Shown here piece by piece: positions 1 through 5,465 of a DNA stretch of 5,465 nucleotides (its first letter is position 1; every line of letters starts with the position of its first letter). This DNA is from Acidobacteriota bacterium (GTDB taxonomy: Bacteria > Acidobacteriota > Terriglobia > Terriglobales > Acidobacteriaceae). Under the pieces are notes generated by a model. That model worked only from the letters and a program-made list of their open reading frames with translations, did not search any database and was not told where the DNA came from. The position numbers and the translations under genes are program-made. The stretch is from positions 1 to 5,465 of the forward strand of contig JAJXXG010000106.1 of NCBI GenBank assembly GCA_021781255.1. Reading direction: 5' to 3'.

Positions 1-1479
1 GTCACATCCAATCCTGGAGAGACCTTTCTCGACCGCATGATTGCCCTTGTCGAGGGCGCCACGCGCCAGAAGACGCCGAATGAGATTGCGCTGAGCATCC
101 TGCTGTCCGGGCTGACCATTGTGTTCCTGCTGGCGGTGGTGACGCTGCAACCTTTTGCCATCTACTCGCGAGCGCCGCAAACCGTCTTTGTGCTGGTCTC
201 GCTGCTCGTTTGCCTTATTCCCACGACCATCGGAGGGCTGCTCTCTGCAATTGGCATCGCAGGCATGGATCGCCTGGTTCAGTACAACGTTCTGGCGATG
301 AGCGGGCGCGCCGTGGAAGCTGCGGGCGACGTGAGCACTTTACTTCTGGACAAGACCGGCACGATTACGCTGGGCAATCGCCAGGCAACGGAATTCTTTC
401 CAGCCCCCGGCATCAGCGCGGAACGGCTCGCCGGCGCCGCGCAGCTTGCCTCGCTCTCCGATGAAACGCCAGAGGGCCGCTCCATCGTTGTGCTCGCCAA
501 GGAGCATTACGGCCTGCGCGGAAGGAATCTGGAAGACATTCATGCCGAGTTTGTGCCATTTACCGCGCTAACCCGCATGAGCGGAGTGGATTTGCACGGC
601 GTGCGCATTCGAAAGGGATCCGCCGATGCCATATCGCGCTTTCTTGAAGAGCAGGGCTCCGCGATGCCGAAGCGTGTGCGCGAACGGGTGGAGGAGATCG
701 CACGCGAGGGAGCGACTCCGCTGATTGTTGCGGAGAACGCCACGGCGCTCGGCGTGATCTATCTGAAGGACATCGTGAAGGGCGGCCTGAAGGAACGGCT
801 GGCGCATCTGCGCGCCATGGGCATTCGCACCATCATGATTACAGGCGATAACCCGCTCACCGCTGCCGCGATTGCACGCGAGGCCGGTGTGGATGATTTT
901 CTTGCGGAAGCCAAACCGAAGGACAAGATGGACCTGATCAAGCGCGAACAGGCCAAGGGAAAACTGGTGGCCATGACCGGCGACGGAACCAACGATGCTC
1001 CCGCTCTGGCGCAGGCCGATGTGGGTGTGGCCATGAACTCCGGAACACAGGCGGCAAAAGAAGCCGGCAACATGGTCGATCTCGATTCAAATCCCACCAA
1101 GCTGATTGAAATCGTTGAGATAGGCAAGCAGTTGCTGATGACGCGCGGATCCTTGACCACGTTCTCCATCGCCAACGATGTGGCAAAGTACTTTGCGATC
1201 ATTCCCGCCATGTTTGCCGGTGCGTTCCCGGTTTTCAGCGCGCTCAACATCATGTATCTGCACTCGCCGCAATCCGCCATCTTATCGGCGGTCATCTTCA
1301 ATGCCATCGTCATCATTGCGCTGATCCCGCTGGCGTTGAAAGGCGTCAAGTATGAGCCACGGCCTGCTGCGGCCCTGCTGCGGCGCAATTTGCTTGTGTA
1401 TGGAGCGGGCGGCGTGCTCGCACCCTTCTTTGGCATCAAGGCCATCGACCTGGCCCTCGTTGCGCTGCACCTGGCGTGA
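1..1479 (+). CDS. kdpB: KdpB, K+-transporting P-type ATPase subunit B (5'-partial)
   Basis: ATP-hydrolysing subunit of the inner-membrane KdpFABC complex, which imports K+ at high affinity. The frame is open from base 1, so the gene starts left of the window; 492 residues remain. Visible in order (fragment numbering): a membrane helix at about 29-52; the TM4 motif IPTTIGG at about 73-79; the phosphorylation motif DKTGT with Asp117; N-domain elements [11 protein letters not shown] and RKGS; MITGDNP; the hinge [11 protein letters not shown] with Asp328 and Asp332; TM5 residues Asp393 and Lys396 in NDVAKYF; then further C-terminal membrane helices. Adding 190 places these on E. coli Asp307, Asp518, Asp522, Asp583 and Lys586, and gives the E. 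coli length of 682, so about 190 N-terminal residues (including the A-domain TGES loop) are missing and these landmarks show no net indel between them. kdpC follows 22 bp downstream in the same operon; kdpA is expected upstream, outside the window. All catalytic residues in view are intact. Confidence 0.97.
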   Translation, partial: VTSNPGETFLDRMIALVEGATRQKTPNEIALSILLSGLTIVFLLAVVTLQPFAIYSRAPQTVFVLVSLLVCLIPTTIGGLLSAIGIAGMDRLVQYNVLAMSGRAVEAAGDVSTLLLDKTGTITLGNRQATEFFPAPGISAERLAGAAQLASLSDETPEGRSIVVLAKEHYGLRGRNLEDIHAEFVPFTALTRMSGVDLHGVRIRKGSADAISRFLEEQGSAMPKRVRERVEEIAREGATPLIVAENATALGVIYLKDIVKGGLKERLAHLRAMGIRTIMITGDNPLTAAAIAREAGVDDFLAEAKPKDKMDLIKREQAKGKLVAMTGDGTNDAPALAQADVGVAMNSGTQAAKEAGNMVDLDSNPTKLIEIVEIGKQLLMTRGSLTTFSIANDVAKYFAIIPAMFAGAFPVFSALNIMYLHSPQSAILSAVIFNAIVIIALIPLALKGVKYEPRPAAALLRRNLLVYGAGGVLAPFFGIKAIDLALVALHLA

Positions 1480-1501
1480 GCTTGCAGCCACCGCATTGTT
1501 C

Positions 1502-2080
1502 ATGGAGACGATTGTGCATTCAGTCTGGAAAACATCGCTACGGTTCGCTCTTCTCACCACGGTTCTGTTTGGCTTCGGTTACCCGCTTGCTGTCACAGGT
1601 GTCGCAGGCATGTTGTTTCCGCGCAAGGCCGCCGGCAGCCTGATTCTGAAGAACGGCCAGGTGGTTGGCTCGGATTTGCTCGCGCAGGGCTTCAGCTCCG
1701 GCCGCTACTTTCATCCCCGGCCTTCTGCCGCAGGCAACGGATACGACGCCTCCAGTTCGGGCGCTTCCAACCTGGCTCAGACAAATGCGAGCTTCGTTCA
1801 TCGAACCCAGGGCGATATCGACAAATTGCAGGCAGAGAATCCCGGTCAGCCCGTGCCTATCGATCTTGTCACTGCCTCGGGCTCCGGGCTGGACCCTGAC
1901 ATCACGCCCGATTCGGCGTTCTATCAGGCTGGCCGTGTAGCCCGCGCCAGAGGGTTAAACCAGGAGCGTGTCCGCGAGCTGATCAGGAAGCACACGGTTG
2001 CGCGTCAGTTCGGCCTGCTCGGAGAGCCGCGAGTCAATGTGCTTGAACTCAACATGGACCTCGACGGGCTGAATCATTGA
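1502..2080 (+). CDS. kdpC: KdpC, K+-transporting ATPase subunit C
   Basis: Small single-span subunit of KdpFABC, needed for assembly and activity of the pump; its periplasmic domain contacts KdpA/KdpB. The protein has 192 residues, against 190 in E. coli. An N-terminal membrane helix lies at about residues 13-38 and carries the family's GYPL-x-x-TG motif. The soluble domain has the conserved blocks GSDLLAQ-x-F (56-64), YFHPRPSA (69-76), YDASSSGASN (81-90), ASGSGLDPDI (125-134), the YQ-x-x-RVARARG helix (141-151) and the C-terminal GEPRVNVLELN (174-184). The ATG at 1502 is chosen because it gives the normal short cytoplasmic tail before the helix; the frame is open further upstream, inside kdpB, but that extension has no KdpC character. 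No clear Shine-Dalgarno sequence lies in the 22-bp gap, so translation may be coupled to kdpB (inference). The gene ends the visible operon: the next gene is convergent, 54 bp away, and kdpD/kdpE do not follow. Confidence 0.97.
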   Translation: METIVHSVWKTSLRFALLTTVLFGFGYPLAVTGVAGMLFPRKAAGSLILKNGQVVGSDLLAQGFSSGRYFHPRPSAAGNGYDASSSGASNLAQTNASFVHRTQGDIDKLQAENPGQPVPIDLVTASGSGLDPDITPDSAFYQAGRVARARGLNQERVRELIRKHTVARQFGLLGEPRVNVLELNMDLDGLNH

Positions 2081-2134
2081 TGGACAGCATCATGCATTGG
2101 CCGGACGCTCATGATCGCGCGGCTGCAAATGCAT

Positions 2135-3676
2135 CTACTGCTGCGGCGGGGCATGCCCCATGAACTTGTCCGCCCATTGGATGAAGTACTTCATGTTGGG
2201 CGCATCGGTGTGGCCGCCGTCATCCTGACGCCACGCAAGTTGCCCGTCGAGAAGGCCCTGATTGACTGGAGGCATCTTCGCCGAGCGATAGTCGCCGTCA
2301 ATCCCGAGACCCGTTGCGCCCAGCAGCGTGTATACGCGGCTTGCATCCACTGTGGCCATGAAGCTGCCTTCATGATCGAGCCATTTGGCATCGCCTTTGG
2401 CCGGGATGCCATAGCTGATAAAGGTGAGCCGGGGCGCACAGAGCGCGATGAGTTCGTTCGAATCGACGGGAATGTCGCCGGGGTTCATGCTGCCGAAGGT
2501 GGCCTGAGAGGCTCCGTACTTCATGAAGTTGCCTGCCATCCAGTAGTATTCGCCACCTGTGAGACTCTCCACAGCTTCGCCGAAGTTGCGCCGCAGCAAC
2601 GTGGCTCCACCTTTGCCGGATGAGCCGACGAGGACCATCGCGAAGCGCTGGTCGAAGGCCATGGTGATCAGCGCAGCCTTGCCATAGCGCGACACGCCTT
2701 CAATGCCAGCGTGTTTCGCGTCAACGGCTGAGTCAGTCTCAAGATAATCGAGTCCGCGGCTCGCGCCCCAAGCCCAGGCACGCAGCGCACCCCAGTCCTC
2801 CGGCTTGCGCGGCTGGCCTTTGTTGACCAGACCAATGATGCCGCGCGTAATTCCCGCGCCGTTATCCGCCTGCACGCTGGCAGGGTCGAACAGGACAAAG
2901 CCCCAGCCGTCCGCAACCAGTTGCCATGTGTTGGGCAGTCCGCCATCGGCATTCAACTGCGGGAACTGGAACGGAGTGGCTTTGACCGGTTGCCACGCAG
3001 GATGCTGCGCAAACACATCCTGCAGCGACGGGTCCTGCTGCGCGAGCAGCGTCTTCCACGCTTTGTTGATTTTTTCCAGTTCATCGCCGGAGGGTTCGTT
3101 GGGGTTAGGAAATCCGGCACGCCCAAACATCATCAGCACGGGTACGGGCCCTTTTGCGCGCGCCGGCGTGACCAGCGTCATGTGAATGCGGACGCTGATG
3201 GCCGGATAGGCAGCGTTATCGACCTGCCCTATCAAATCCTTGGCGATAACGGGCGTGAAGCCGATCATTTCGCGATCAACCGCGGTCACGGTCCAGGTAA
3301 CCTTCGGCACGCTGTTCGGAACCCTGCCATAGACATACTTTGAGAACATCTCGACGATCTCCGGTCGGCGCTTATGCCACCACATCGCGGGCGTGGTCAC
3401 CTTCTGGCCATCCATCATCGTGAGCGGATCAGGAAGATTTGGAAATGGATTCGCCAGGGACTCGTCGTAGTTCGCGTGGTTCGGTGCATTCTCGTCTCCG
3501 CTCGGCCCCGGCCGCAGTGCTTTGATGCCGAGCTGATCCATCATGTTCTGGTGATCCTGATCTGCGGTGAAAGTGACCGGCGCCGGTGGCGCAGAGGATT
3601 GCGCAGCGGCGGGGAAAGCACCGGCGGCACAGACGAGGCAGATGAACACGAGAGAGGGATTGAGCGAGAGTCGCAT
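2135..3676 (-). CDS. Secreted glucuronoyl esterase-like protein (CE15 family, alpha/beta hydrolase)
   Basis: Probable exported esterase. CE15 enzymes hydrolyse the ester between 4-O-methyl-glucuronic acid on xylan and lignin alcohols; databases often label bacterial members acetylxylan esterase. The 513-residue protein begins with a Sec signal peptide (hydrophobic core about 8-21, likely cut after AAA at 23-25). A conserved N-terminal region (about 35-130, including MWWHKRRPEI) precedes the alpha/beta-hydrolase fold. The nucleophile is Ser329 in GVSRYGK; Arg330 and Lys333 match the oxyanion and sugar-binding positions of CE15. His489 in DDGGHTD is the catalytic His. RRNFGE (362-367) and Trp432 resemble the sugar-binding wall. 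The family's usual acid, 23 residues after Ser just before SG-x-GG, is Ser352 here; Asp429 in KGDAKWLD is the likely substitute (inference). The start is supported by AGGAG 7 nt upstream. It is divergent from the SGNH hydrolase gene. A different ester substrate is possible. Confidence 0.88.
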   Translation of the reverse strand: MRLSLNPSLVFICLVCAAGAFPAAAQSSAPPAPVTFTADQDHQNMMDQLGIKALRPGPSGDENAPNHANYDESLANPFPNLPDPLTMMDGQKVTTPAMWWHKRRPEIVEMFSKYVYGRVPNSVPKVTWTVTAVDREMIGFTPVIAKDLIGQVDNAAYPAISVRIHMTLVTPARAKGPVPVLMMFGRAGFPNPNEPSGDELEKINKAWKTLLAQQDPSLQDVFAQHPAWQPVKATPFQFPQLNADGGLPNTWQLVADGWGFVLFDPASVQADNGAGITRGIIGLVNKGQPRKPEDWGALRAWAWGASRGLDYLETDSAVDAKHAGIEGVSRYGKAALITMAFDQRFAMVLVGSSGKGGATLLRRNFGEAVESLTGGEYYWMAGNFMKYGASQATFGSMNPGDIPVDSNELIALCAPRLTFISYGIPAKGDAKWLDHEGSFMATVDASRVYTLLGATGLGIDGDYRSAKMPPVNQGLLDGQLAWRQDDGGHTDAPNMKYFIQWADKFMGHAPPQQ

Positions 3677-3683
3677 GGGTTGG

Positions 3684-3688
3684 CTCCT
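3684..3688 (-). promoter_or_regulatory. Ribosome binding site of the CE15 gene
   Basis: On the minus strand this reads AGGAG, followed by 7 nt before the ATG at 3676-3674. It is the strongest Shine-Dalgarno match at any start in the window and fixes the start directly before a good signal peptide. Confidence 0.8.
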
Positions 3689-3708
3689 GTGATGATATGC
3701 TTGCTTCG

Positions 3709-3734
3709 CCTCTGAAAAGCGATTTACTCAGGGG
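3709..3734. repeat. Imperfect inverted repeat (7-bp arms, 12-nt loop)
   Basis: The arms CCTCTGA (3709-3715) and TCAGGGG (3728-3734) pair at six of seven positions, and at all seven in RNA if one G-U is allowed; the spacer is 12 nt. In the plus-strand transcript the right arm holds the only purine-rich AGGGG upstream of the SGNH gene, so folding would hide it. It could equally be a DNA operator dyad. The arms are short enough that chance is a real alternative. Confidence 0.35.
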
Positions 3735-3737
3735 ACA

Positions 3738-3758
3738 ATGGTATACCGTCCACCATGA
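3738..3758 (+). other. Possible six-codon leader minigene overlapping the SGNH start
   Basis: An ATG at 3738 opens a six-codon frame (MVYRPP) ending in TGA at 3756-3758, which overlaps the SGNH hydrolase start codon as ATGA (3755-3758). This is the usual geometry of translational coupling. AGGGG at 3730-3734 lies only 3 nt before this ATG, closer than ideal, but 20 nt before the SGNH ATG, which is too far to serve it directly. Re-initiation from this minigene would explain how the SGNH gene is translated without its own Shine-Dalgarno sequence. A chance ATG is the main alternative. Confidence 0.3.
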
Positions 3759-5011
3759 CACAGGCGCGATTTTTTGTTACGGCTCTCGGCGTGGCTCTTG
3801 TTGCGCACTGCCCGGCGGCTCAGGTAGCCGCGCCGGCGGCGTCCAGGCCGCAAATCTGGATTGCCAGTTGGGGAGCGTCGCAGCAAATTCCCGAGCAGCA
3901 GAATGCGTTGCCGGAAGACGACCTGCGCGACGCGACCGTGCGACAGATCTTCCACCTGTCAGCAGGCGGCCCGGTTCTGCGGGTGCATGTGTCCAACGCC
4001 TTTGGCGTCGAGGCGCTGCACCTTACATCGGTCCACGTGGCGCGGCCACTTTCGCCAGCGTCGCCCGCAATTGATCCTGCAAGCGACCGTCCGCTGACGT
4101 TTGCGGGCAAGGCAGAGGTGACGATTCCGCCGGGAGCCGAGTTTGTTTCCGACCCGGTGGACTATTCCGTGACGCCCTTGTCGGACCTTGCCGTGACGTT
4201 CCATCTGGACACGCCGCCCGCGAGAGAGACCGGGCATCCGGGCTCGCGAACAACATCCTATTTCGTACACGGCGATGCTGTCAGTGCCGCGAATCTGACG
4301 GAACCGAAGCAGGTGGACCACTGGTATCAGATTGCGGAGATTGACGTGCAGGCAGTGCCGGGAGCGGCATCCGTGGTTGCGCTCGGAGACTCCATCACCG
4401 ATGGACACGGCGCCACAACAAATGGAAACGACCGCTGGACGGATGTGCTGGCGCAACGGCTGCAGGCCTCGCCCGCCACGCGCAATATCGGCGTATCAAA
4501 CCAGGGTATCGGTGGGAATCATCTGCTGACAGATGGTCTGGGACCTAACGTACTGGCGCGCTTTGATCGCGATGTGCTGGCGCCAGCCGGGGTGAAGTGG
4601 CTCATCGTGTTTGAGGGAGTCAACGACCTGGGCGGCTTGGCGCGCAATGGCGAGGTGCCGGCGGCGGAACATGCGGCGCTGGTGCAGCGCGTGCTTGCGG
4701 CCTATGAGCAGATCGTTGCGCGCGCACATGCGCATGGGCTGCATGCCTATGGCGCCACCATTACGCCGTATGTCGGCTCGACGTATTATCATCCCGGCCC
4801 GCTGAGCGAGGCCGATCGGCAGGAAGTGAACAGGTGGATTCGCGCGCCGGGACACTTCGATGCAGTGATCGACTTCGATGCTGTTGTGCGCGATCCGCAG
4901 CATCCAGATCAGCTTCTGCCAGCCTTCGACTGCGGCGACCATCTGCATCCCTCGCCGGCGGGGTACAAGGCAATGGGCGATGCAATTCCGGTGAGCCTGT
5001 TCCTCCAGTAA
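3755..5011 (+). CDS. Secreted SGNH/GDSL hydrolase, XynE-like
   Basis: Probable exported ester hydrolase resembling the SGNH subfamily named after Prevotella bryantii XynE, whose gene lies in a xylanase cluster; deacetylation of xylan oligomers or a similar acyl substrate is plausible but unproven. The 418-residue protein starts with a signal peptide (Arg5, hydrophobic core about 6-17, likely cut at about 22-26). Residues about 30-190 form a beta-rich N-terminal domain typical of this subfamily, beginning IWIASWGASQQ. The catalytic domain follows: block I GDSITDG with nucleophile Ser213; block II NQGIGGN (249-255) with the oxyanion Gly; block III EGVND with Asn290; block V GDHLHPS with Asp395 and His398. 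All four SGNH signature residues are present. The ATG at 3755 is the only standard start in frame before the signal peptide, but it has no well-placed Shine-Dalgarno sequence. Cys19 lies after the hydrophobic core, yet His precedes it, so a lipoprotein is unlikely. It is divergent from the CE15 gene. Confidence 0.9.
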   Translation: MTQARFFVTALGVALVAHCPAAQVAAPAASRPQIWIASWGASQQIPEQQNALPEDDLRDATVRQIFHLSAGGPVLRVHVSNAFGVEALHLTSVHVARPLSPASPAIDPASDRPLTFAGKAEVTIPPGAEFVSDPVDYSVTPLSDLAVTFHLDTPPARETGHPGSRTTSYFVHGDAVSAANLTEPKQVDHWYQIAEIDVQAVPGAASVVALGDSITDGHGATTNGNDRWTDVLAQRLQASPATRNIGVSNQGIGGNHLLTDGLGPNVLARFDRDVLAPAGVKWLIVFEGVNDLGGLARNGEVPAAEHAALVQRVLAAYEQIVARAHAHGLHAYGATITPYVGSTYYHPGPLSEADRQEVNRWIRAPGHFDAVIDFDAVVRDPQHPDQLLPAFDCGDHLHPSPAGYKAMGDAIPVSLFLQ

Positions 5012-5020
5012 TCTGCGGCG

Positions 5021-5043
5021 AATCGCGATGCGGCTCGCGGTTT
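5021..5043. terminator. Weak stem-loop between convergent genes, candidate terminator
   Basis: AATCGCGA (5021-5028) and TCGCGGTT (5035-5042) pair as an 8-bp stem with one G-U wobble around the 6-nt loop TGCGGC. On the plus strand it starts 10 bp after the SGNH stop codon. Only a short TTTG follows, so it is a poor intrinsic terminator by itself. It sits in a 55-bp gap between convergent genes, where termination is expected for both. Confidence 0.35.
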
Positions 5044-5047
5044 GTCC

Positions 5048-5058
5048 GGGGGGGGGGG
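5048..5058 (+). repeat. Homopolymer tract of 11 G
   Basis: Eleven consecutive G residues lie in the convergent intergenic gap, 36 bp after the SGNH stop and 8 bp beyond the stop of the minus-strand nucleotidyltransferase. No other homopolymer of comparable length occurs in the window. Being outside both genes, a length change would not shift either reading frame. The tract length is also prone to sequencing or assembly error. Confidence 0.9.
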
Positions 5059-5066
5059 CGGCGATG

Positions 5067-5465
5067 TCAAGTGAGCGAGTACGTTCCGTTCTCGATGTCC
5101 TGCGCGGCTTGGGCTACGTTCTCCGGCCGACCAAGGTCGCGCCAGTAGCATGGATCAGCGTGAAAGGCGACGATCTTTTCTTCCTCTGTCGCGAGACGCA
5201 GATACGTCGTGATGATGGAAAAAGCGCCGTCCTCTTTCATTTTCGCCAAGAGCCGAGGGGAAATCACATGAATACCGGAGAACGCGAGCGCTTGCGCCTC
5301 AAGGGTGGGCCTGACCAATTCATTCCTTCCGTGGCGGCCCGCGCGACGGCCGCAAAGCTGGTCATGCTCGTCGAAAAGTAGATAGCGCGAAGTCTCCCGG
5401 TCTTGAACCGCAAGGGTGGCCAGGGCGTCGCGCTCGGCGTGAAACCGCATCATGCGGTCGAGGTC
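5067..5465 (-). CDS. Sugar-phosphate nucleotidyltransferase-like protein, C-terminal part (5'-partial)
   Basis: C-terminal 132 residues of a protein resembling the NTP_transferase (GT-A fold) family, which transfers NMP from an NTP to a sugar 1-phosphate to make nucleotide sugars for envelope or exopolysaccharide synthesis. The frame stays open to the right edge, so the gene begins outside the window, and the ATG at 5453 is internal. Supporting features in fragment numbering are DLDRMMRFH at 1-9, DALATLAVQDR at 13-23 (a conserved stretch of MurU/HddC-type enzymes), FSGIHVISPRLL at 62-73, and YWRDLGRPEN at 107-116, the family's C-terminal W-x-D-x-G-x-PE motif with Asp110. The N-terminal nucleotide-binding signature lies outside, so the sugar and base specificity cannot be read here. 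MurNAc-1-phosphate uridylyltransferase and heptose or mannose-1-phosphate guanylyltransferase are all possible. It converges on the SGNH gene and shows no functional tie to it. Confidence 0.82.
   Translation of the reverse strand, partial: DLDRMMRFHAERDALATLAVQDRETSRYLLFDEHDQLCGRRAGRHGRNELVRPTLEAQALAFSGIHVISPRLLAKMKEDGAFSIITTYLRLATEEEKIVAFHADPCYWRDLGRPENVAQAAQDIENGTYSLT

Larger units (their letters stand above)
3677..3754. promoter_or_regulatory. Divergent intergenic control region between the CE15 and SGNH genes
   Basis: All signals controlling the two divergent esterase genes, unless internal to the genes, must sit in these 78 bp. Visible elements are the CE15 ribosome binding site, an imperfect inverted repeat (CCTCTGA at 3709-3715 and TCAGGGG at 3728-3734), and a perfect 8-bp palindrome GGTATACC at 3740-3747. 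No strong sigma-70 promoter is seen on either strand. The best plus-strand candidate is TTGCTT (3701-3706), a 16-bp spacer and TTTACT (3723-3728), matching consensus at only 3/6 and 4/6. The minus-strand TATCAT (3697-3692) lies too close to the CE15 ribosome binding site to be a convincing -10 box. The dyads could be an operator shared by both genes; that is inference. Confidence 0.5.

Noticed and set aside
759..1496. A 245-codon open frame on the minus strand opposite kdpB
   Set aside because: It lies antisense to strongly conserved KdpB coding sequence. Its translation is Arg/Ser/Ala-rich with no domain pattern, as expected for a shadow frame in GC-rich DNA.
2078..2092. Small hairpin TGATG-GACAG-CATCA at the kdpC stop as a terminator
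   Set aside because: The stem is only 5 bp, AT-rich, includes the stop codon and has no T tract after it.
2111..2623. A 170-codon plus-strand open frame opposite the 3' part of the CE15 gene
   Set aside because: It is antisense to the CE15 catalytic region, which has clear motifs on the minus strand. The plus-strand translation has no recognisable domain or good ribosome binding site.
3770..3813. Lipoprotein signal in the SGNH hydrolase (Cys19)
   Set aside because: The residues before Cys19 are L-V-A-H; His at -1 does not fit a lipobox, so ordinary signal peptidase I cleavage is preferred.
3959..4456. A 165-codon minus-strand open frame opposite the SGNH hydrolase
   Set aside because: The plus strand here encodes the SGNH N-terminal domain and block I. 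The antisense product is Arg/Cys/His-rich and low in structure-like pattern, so it is a shadow.
5028..5381. A 117-codon plus-strand open frame over the right end
   Set aside because: It would run through the G11 tract and is antisense to the nucleotidyltransferase fragment, whose family motifs are clear on the minus strand.

Overview
The window is about 60% GC, gene-dense and bacterial. The gene content resembles soil Acidobacteria (Terriglobia/Acidobacteriaceae-like): a Kdp potassium pump next to secreted plant-polysaccharide esterases and a sugar-nucleotide nucleotidyltransferase. This taxonomic guess rests on gene content and protein style only; no rRNA or other marker is present.

Layout, left to right. 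(1) 1-1479 (+): the C-terminal 492 residues of KdpB, the ATPase subunit of the K+-importing KdpFABC complex, cut by the left edge. (2) 1502-2080 (+): complete kdpC, 22 bp after kdpB and clearly the same operon. No kdpD/kdpE or other kdp gene follows, because the next gene converges on kdpC. (3) 2135-3676 (-): a secreted 513-residue glucuronoyl-esterase-like protein (carbohydrate esterase family 15). (4) 3755-5011 (+): a secreted 418-residue SGNH/GDSL hydrolase of the XynE-like type, divergent from the CE15 gene across a 78-bp spacer. (5) 5067-5465 (-): the C-terminal 132 residues of a nucleotidyltransferase resembling sugar-1-phosphate nucleotidylyltransferases, cut by the right edge.

How the genes relate. 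kdpB and kdpC encode partners of one membrane complex for high-affinity K+ uptake. The CE15 and SGNH genes are both exported ester hydrolases of types linked to xylan breakdown. Their back-to-back arrangement suggests a small two-gene hemicellulose de-esterification locus: glucuronoyl (lignin-xylan) esters by CE15, and acetyl or other acyl groups by the SGNH enzyme. The nucleotidyltransferase is probably functionally separate and belongs to whatever lies to the right.

The points most worth a second look are: the CE15 protein has Ser where the canonical catalytic Glu should be, with a plausible replacement Asp further on; the short divergent control region holds an imperfect inverted repeat, a perfect 8-bp palindrome and a six-codon minigene whose stop overlaps the SGNH start; and there is an 11-G homopolymer in the last intergenic gap. 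I found no RNA gene, CRISPR array, insertion sequence or integration site. The coding genes all belong to known families, and I see no good evidence for a wholly new system.
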